From assembly GCA_015222855.1 (NCBI GenBank), contig JADFWA010000177.1:1-7700 (forward strand): a stretch of DNA of 7,700 nucleotides, read 5' to 3'. A program made the position numbers and the translations under genes. The notes beneath the pieces were generated by a model. It was not told the DNA's origin. It saw nothing but the letters and a program-made list of their open reading frames with translations, and ran no database searches. Shown piece after piece: positions 5,394-7,700 of this stretch (the first letter of the stretch is position 1; every line of letters starts with the position of its first letter). Source of the DNA: Pseudomonadota bacterium. Lineage in GTDB: Bacteria > Desulfobacterota > Syntrophia > Syntrophales > JADFWA01.

Positions 5394-6572
5394 ATGAAAG
5401 TTATAGCCAGAACATGTGTTGTGCTATTGCTGCTAAGCGGGCTTGTTATATTACCTCAATGTCAGAAAAAAGCGGAAATTCATGAGGTGAAAATCGGCGG
5501 TCTCTTCGACCTGACCGGAGCAACACATGAGATCAGTGTTCCTTATGCGGACGGTATCAGAAATTATATTGATTACATAAATGAAAAGGGCGGCATCAAT
5601 GGACGTAAGGTAAAGCTGATAGAGGTGGATTATGGGTATCTTATTCCACGGGCTGAAGCGGCTTATGAAAACTTCATAAAAGTTGAAAAGGTTCACGCCA
5701 TCCTGGGCTGGGGAACAGGTGATACAGAGATGTTGCGTTCAAAAATCGCAAAAGACAGGATACCTTTCATGTCAGCCTCCTATTCATCAAAGCTGGGTAT
5801 TATCAACGAAGCACCTTATAACTTTTTGATTGGTGTAACATACTCCGACCAGATGAGGATAGCCTTGAGATTTATCCTGGATCAATGGAAGGATAAATCG
5901 CGCAGGCCAAAGGTGGCCTTCATCTATAGCGATACTGCCTTTGGCAAATCCCCTATTGCCGATGGTTATACCTATGCGGCTTCTCACGGGATTGATGTTG
6001 TGGCTGACGAGATTGTTACGCTGGATGCACGCGAAGCCATAGACCAGCTATCAAGAATTAAGGCCATGGAGGCTGACTATGCTATATTACAGGAAACAAC
6101 CTGGGCGGCGTCTGTAATTTTGAAGTATGCCAGGAAATTGGAACTTAAAACCAGGTTTATCGGCCTGAACTGGTGTGCTGATGAAAAGCTGATCGCATTG
6201 GCGGGAGAGGCAGCGGAAGGATTTACAGGAACCGCCCCTTTTATATTTACCGATGTAAATATTCCCGGTATCAGGAAAATTTTAGAATACAACAGGCGAA
6301 AAGGGGTTGACATTGAAGGATATATCCTCCGCCACATCCAGGGATGGACTACCGCGGAAGTTATGTTGGAAGGAGTAAGAAGAGCGGGAAATGACCTGTC
6401 AGGTTCGGGTATAAAAAAAGGGCTGGAGAGCATACGCGGTTACAACACGGGAGGAATTACCGCACCGGTTACATTTGCGCCCTCAGATCACAGGGGATGC
6501 AAAAAACTGAAGTTGGTCCGGGTGGTAGACGGTAAATGGCAGCTTATTACGAATTATATTGCTGCTGAATAG
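5394..6572 (+). CDS. Periplasmic substrate-binding protein, branched-chain amino acid/amide type (PBP type I)
   Basis: This 392-residue exported protein begins with a basic N-terminus, a hydrophobic core (9-20) and Cys23 in ILPQC. That is lipobox-like, but Gln at -1 is atypical, so lipid anchoring is plausible rather than certain. The mature part starts with VKIGGLFDLTG (32-42), then YADGIRNYIDYINEKGGING (51-70), the LivJ/LivK-type opening of ABC transporter binding proteins. WGTGD (106-110), a SASYSS segment (127-132) and VAFIYSDTAFGKS (174-186) mark the two-lobed fold. The ligand cannot be read from sequence: amino acids, amides, urea and aromatic acids are all bound by this family. SD-like AAGGA lies close to the ATG, with GGAAG further up. 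No permease or ATPase gene lies upstream or before the next gene, a membrane sensor 99 bp downstream on the same strand. It may therefore feed a transporter elsewhere or present a ligand to that sensor. Confidence 0.9.
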   Translation: MKVIARTCVVLLLLSGLVILPQCQKKAEIHEVKIGGLFDLTGATHEISVPYADGIRNYIDYINEKGGINGRKVKLIEVDYGYLIPRAEAAYENFIKVEKVHAILGWGTGDTEMLRSKIAKDRIPFMSASYSSKLGIINEAPYNFLIGVTYSDQMRIALRFILDQWKDKSRRPKVAFIYSDTAFGKSPIADGYTYAASHGIDVVADEIVTLDAREAIDQLSRIKAMEADYAILQETTWAASVILKYARKLELKTRFIGLNWCADEKLIALAGEAAEGFTGTAPFIFTDVNIPGIRKILEYNRRKGVDIEGYILRHIQGWTTAEVMLEGVRRAGNDLSGSGIKKGLESIRGYNTGGITAPVTFAPSDHRGCKKLKLVRVVDGKWQLITNYIAAE

Positions 6573-6580
6573 AAAACTTA

Positions 6581-6656
6581 GAGTTCGGAGTTCGGAGTTC
6601 CGGGTTCCGAGTTGTTATAATTAAACTCTGAACTTTGAACTTAGAACTCGGAACTC
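6581..6656. repeat. Period-7 quasi-palindrome (GAGTTCN units)
   Basis: The left arm, 6581-6613, is GAGTTCG, GAGTTCG, GAGTTCC, GGGTTCC, GAGTT. The right arm, 6624-6656, reverse-complemented, is GAGTTCC, GAGTTCT, AAGTTCA, AAGTTCA, GAGTT. They pair at 27 of 33 positions around a 10-nt A+T-rich loop. Differences fall at unit positions 1 and 7 only, so the GTTC core is invariant in all complete units. It occupies most of the 99-bp gap between the binding-protein gene and the sensor gene. No T-run follows. Confidence 0.8.
6616..6621 (+). promoter_or_regulatory. Perfect TATAAT in the loop of the period-7 palindrome
   Basis: TATAAT matches the sigma70 -10 consensus exactly and lies 50 bp ahead of the sensor gene's ATG. 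At 17 bp spacing the -35 position reads CGGAGT, which is poor. TTCGGA gives a slightly better match at 19 bp. It may be a weak or activator-dependent promoter, or chance in an A+T-rich loop. Confidence 0.25.
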
Positions 6657-6671
6657 TATTTAGGGGAAAGC

Positions 6672-7700
6672 ATGAAAATCTCAATAAGATCCTCCATAGG
6701 CAGTAAAATCATAGGCGGATATCTCATTCTGGTTGCAATATTATTACTTGTAGGCGGAATTTCATATAACCAGTTGAGAACAATTGAAAGTCTCGTATCA
6801 AATCAGGTAATGGAAACGGCGGATGCCCGTAATTTAAGCAAGAATATCATCCTGGAAAGCACGTATGTTTCCAGTCTTGTAAATGAGTATCTCCTTACAA
6901 CGGAAAAGGCCCAAAAGGTAGCGCTTCGCATTGTCATAAAAGATACAATCCAGACAATACAGGAGTACATGCGTCAGGTAAGCAAGCGGGAGTTATCACC
7001 CGATGGGAGAAAGATTCTCGAAAAATCACGGGACGTTTCTCTACAATGCTGTGAAAAAATTGAATCCGTTTTGCAAAGCTATGACAGGGAAGGCGGACTT
7101 CATGGAAAAACAAAGAACCTGTCAGATGAATTCCTTGATCTCCATTCTCGTCTTACAACCTTACTTCTTCAGTTTGATAAAATTGAAGAAGAATTGATGT
7201 ACGGGTCATGGGATTATGCCAGACATAATATTTTCACCGTAAAAAGATATATCCTGGCGTTTAGTGTAATTGCCATCGTTGGGGGACTTCTTCTGGGGTT
7301 TGTCATCACTCTTTCCATCACACGTCCTGTCTCAAAACTGGCAGACGCACTGGAAAGGTACGGAAGCGGAGATTTCAACATCAGGGCCGACGTGAAGGGT
7401 ACAGATGAAATAGGTTTTTTTGCAAAGAAATTCAATTCGATGCTTGAACAAATCAATACCTCTGCGAACGAGTTGAAACGGGCAAATCTGGAGATGACGG
7501 AAAGGAATCTGGAATTGGATGAAAGCAGAAGCCGGCTTCAGACATTGACCGATTCAACACCCGATGCCGTGTTCCTCGTTGACTCCGACAGGAAGATTCT
7601 TGATGCAAACAAGACATTTACGAAAGTATTTAGGTACTCTCCCGATGAGGCTCTCGCACTCAAGATAGATGATCTATGCAGCAAAGGCACTGTTAAGGAT
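6672..7700 (+). CDS. Membrane sensor with HAMP and PAS domains, probably histidine kinase (3' end outside window)
   Basis: The frame is open from ATG 6672 to the window edge, 343 residues, without a stop. AGGGG lies 7 bp upstream of the ATG. Order: short cytoplasmic start; membrane helix 1 (about 13-32, IIGGYLILVAILLLVGG); an extracytoplasmic region of about 160 residues (33-191), mostly helical and charged, like a four-helix-bundle sensor; membrane helix 2 (about 193-216); HAMP (about 217-270, with Pro219 and the DEIG..AKKFN motif at 245-255); a coiled-coil linker (262-290); and a PAS domain beginning at about 287 (TPDAVFLVDSDRKILDANK). HAMP-PAS usually leads into a HisKA-HATPase kinase, but a diguanylate cyclase or other output cannot be excluded because the C-terminus is missing. 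The sensor input is periplasmic, which suits the binding protein encoded just upstream. Confidence 0.85.
   Translation, partial: MKISIRSSIGSKIIGGYLILVAILLLVGGISYNQLRTIESLVSNQVMETADARNLSKNIILESTYVSSLVNEYLLTTEKAQKVALRIVIKDTIQTIQEYMRQVSKRELSPDGRKILEKSRDVSLQCCEKIESVLQSYDREGGLHGKTKNLSDEFLDLHSRLTTLLLQFDKIEEELMYGSWDYARHNIFTVKRYILAFSVIAIVGGLLLGFVITLSITRPVSKLADALERYGSGDFNIRADVKGTDEIGFFAKKFNSMLEQINTSANELKRANLEMTERNLELDESRSRLQTLTDSTPDAVFLVDSDRKILDANKTFTKVFRYSPDEALALKIDDLCSKGTVKD

Noticed and set aside
7003..7197. 64-residue open frame on the + strand
   Set aside because: It lies wholly within the sensor gene in another frame, and the sensor frame shows clear membrane, HAMP and PAS features.

Overview
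The window looks like chromosomal DNA of a Gram-negative anaerobe, most likely a deltaproteobacterium in the present-day Desulfobacterota, perhaps near Syntrophus. This placement is an inference. It rests on the mix of an archaeal-looking TyrA, a stand-alone branched-chain/amide-type periplasmic binding protein beside a membrane sensor, and intergenic repeats of a kind I recall from such genomes. No rRNA, tRNA, CRISPR array or transposase is present.

Layout. (1) Positions 2-580 (+) hold the 3' part of an ornithine cyclodeaminase/alanine dehydrogenase family gene that enters from the left. (2) Positions 652-3346 (-) are a three-gene aromatic amino acid block transcribed right to left: aroK, aroC, tyrA. 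It converges with gene 1. (3) After a divergent gap with a good sigma70-like promoter, the right half is all on the + strand: a secreted TPM-domain (YgcG-like) protein with a glycine-rich tail (3506-4297), a nucleotidyltransferase-fold protein with an altered metal-binding motif (4462-5208), a periplasmic substrate-binding protein (5394-6572), and a HAMP/PAS membrane sensor, probably a histidine kinase, that runs off the right edge (6672-7700).

Function. AroK and AroC act before chorismate (shikimate to shikimate 3-phosphate; EPSP to chorismate) and TyrA acts on prephenate, so the minus-strand block serves the chorismate-to-tyrosine route. The binding protein and the sensor are adjacent, co-oriented, and have no permease or ATPase gene between them. 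They may form a periplasmic-ligand sensing pair of the TorT/TorS kind (inference).

The most unusual content is between the genes. Of the seven intergenic gaps, five hold quasi-palindromes built from strictly phased short units: period 7 (CGNNNNN at 599-675; GAGTTCN at 6581-6656), period 8 (CACNAAGN around aroK/aroC, and at 4300-4440 and 5221-5252) and period 9 (GTTTCATTR-like at 4340-4406 and 5265-5346). Two compound copies, period 8 around or beside period 9, flank the nucleotidyltransferase-like gene and share an exact 31-bp segment. Three genes (tyrA, aroK and the nucleotidyltransferase-like gene) take their last codons and stop codon from such a repeat or from a GTAGGGGCG-type hairpin. 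No gap exceeds 300 bp.
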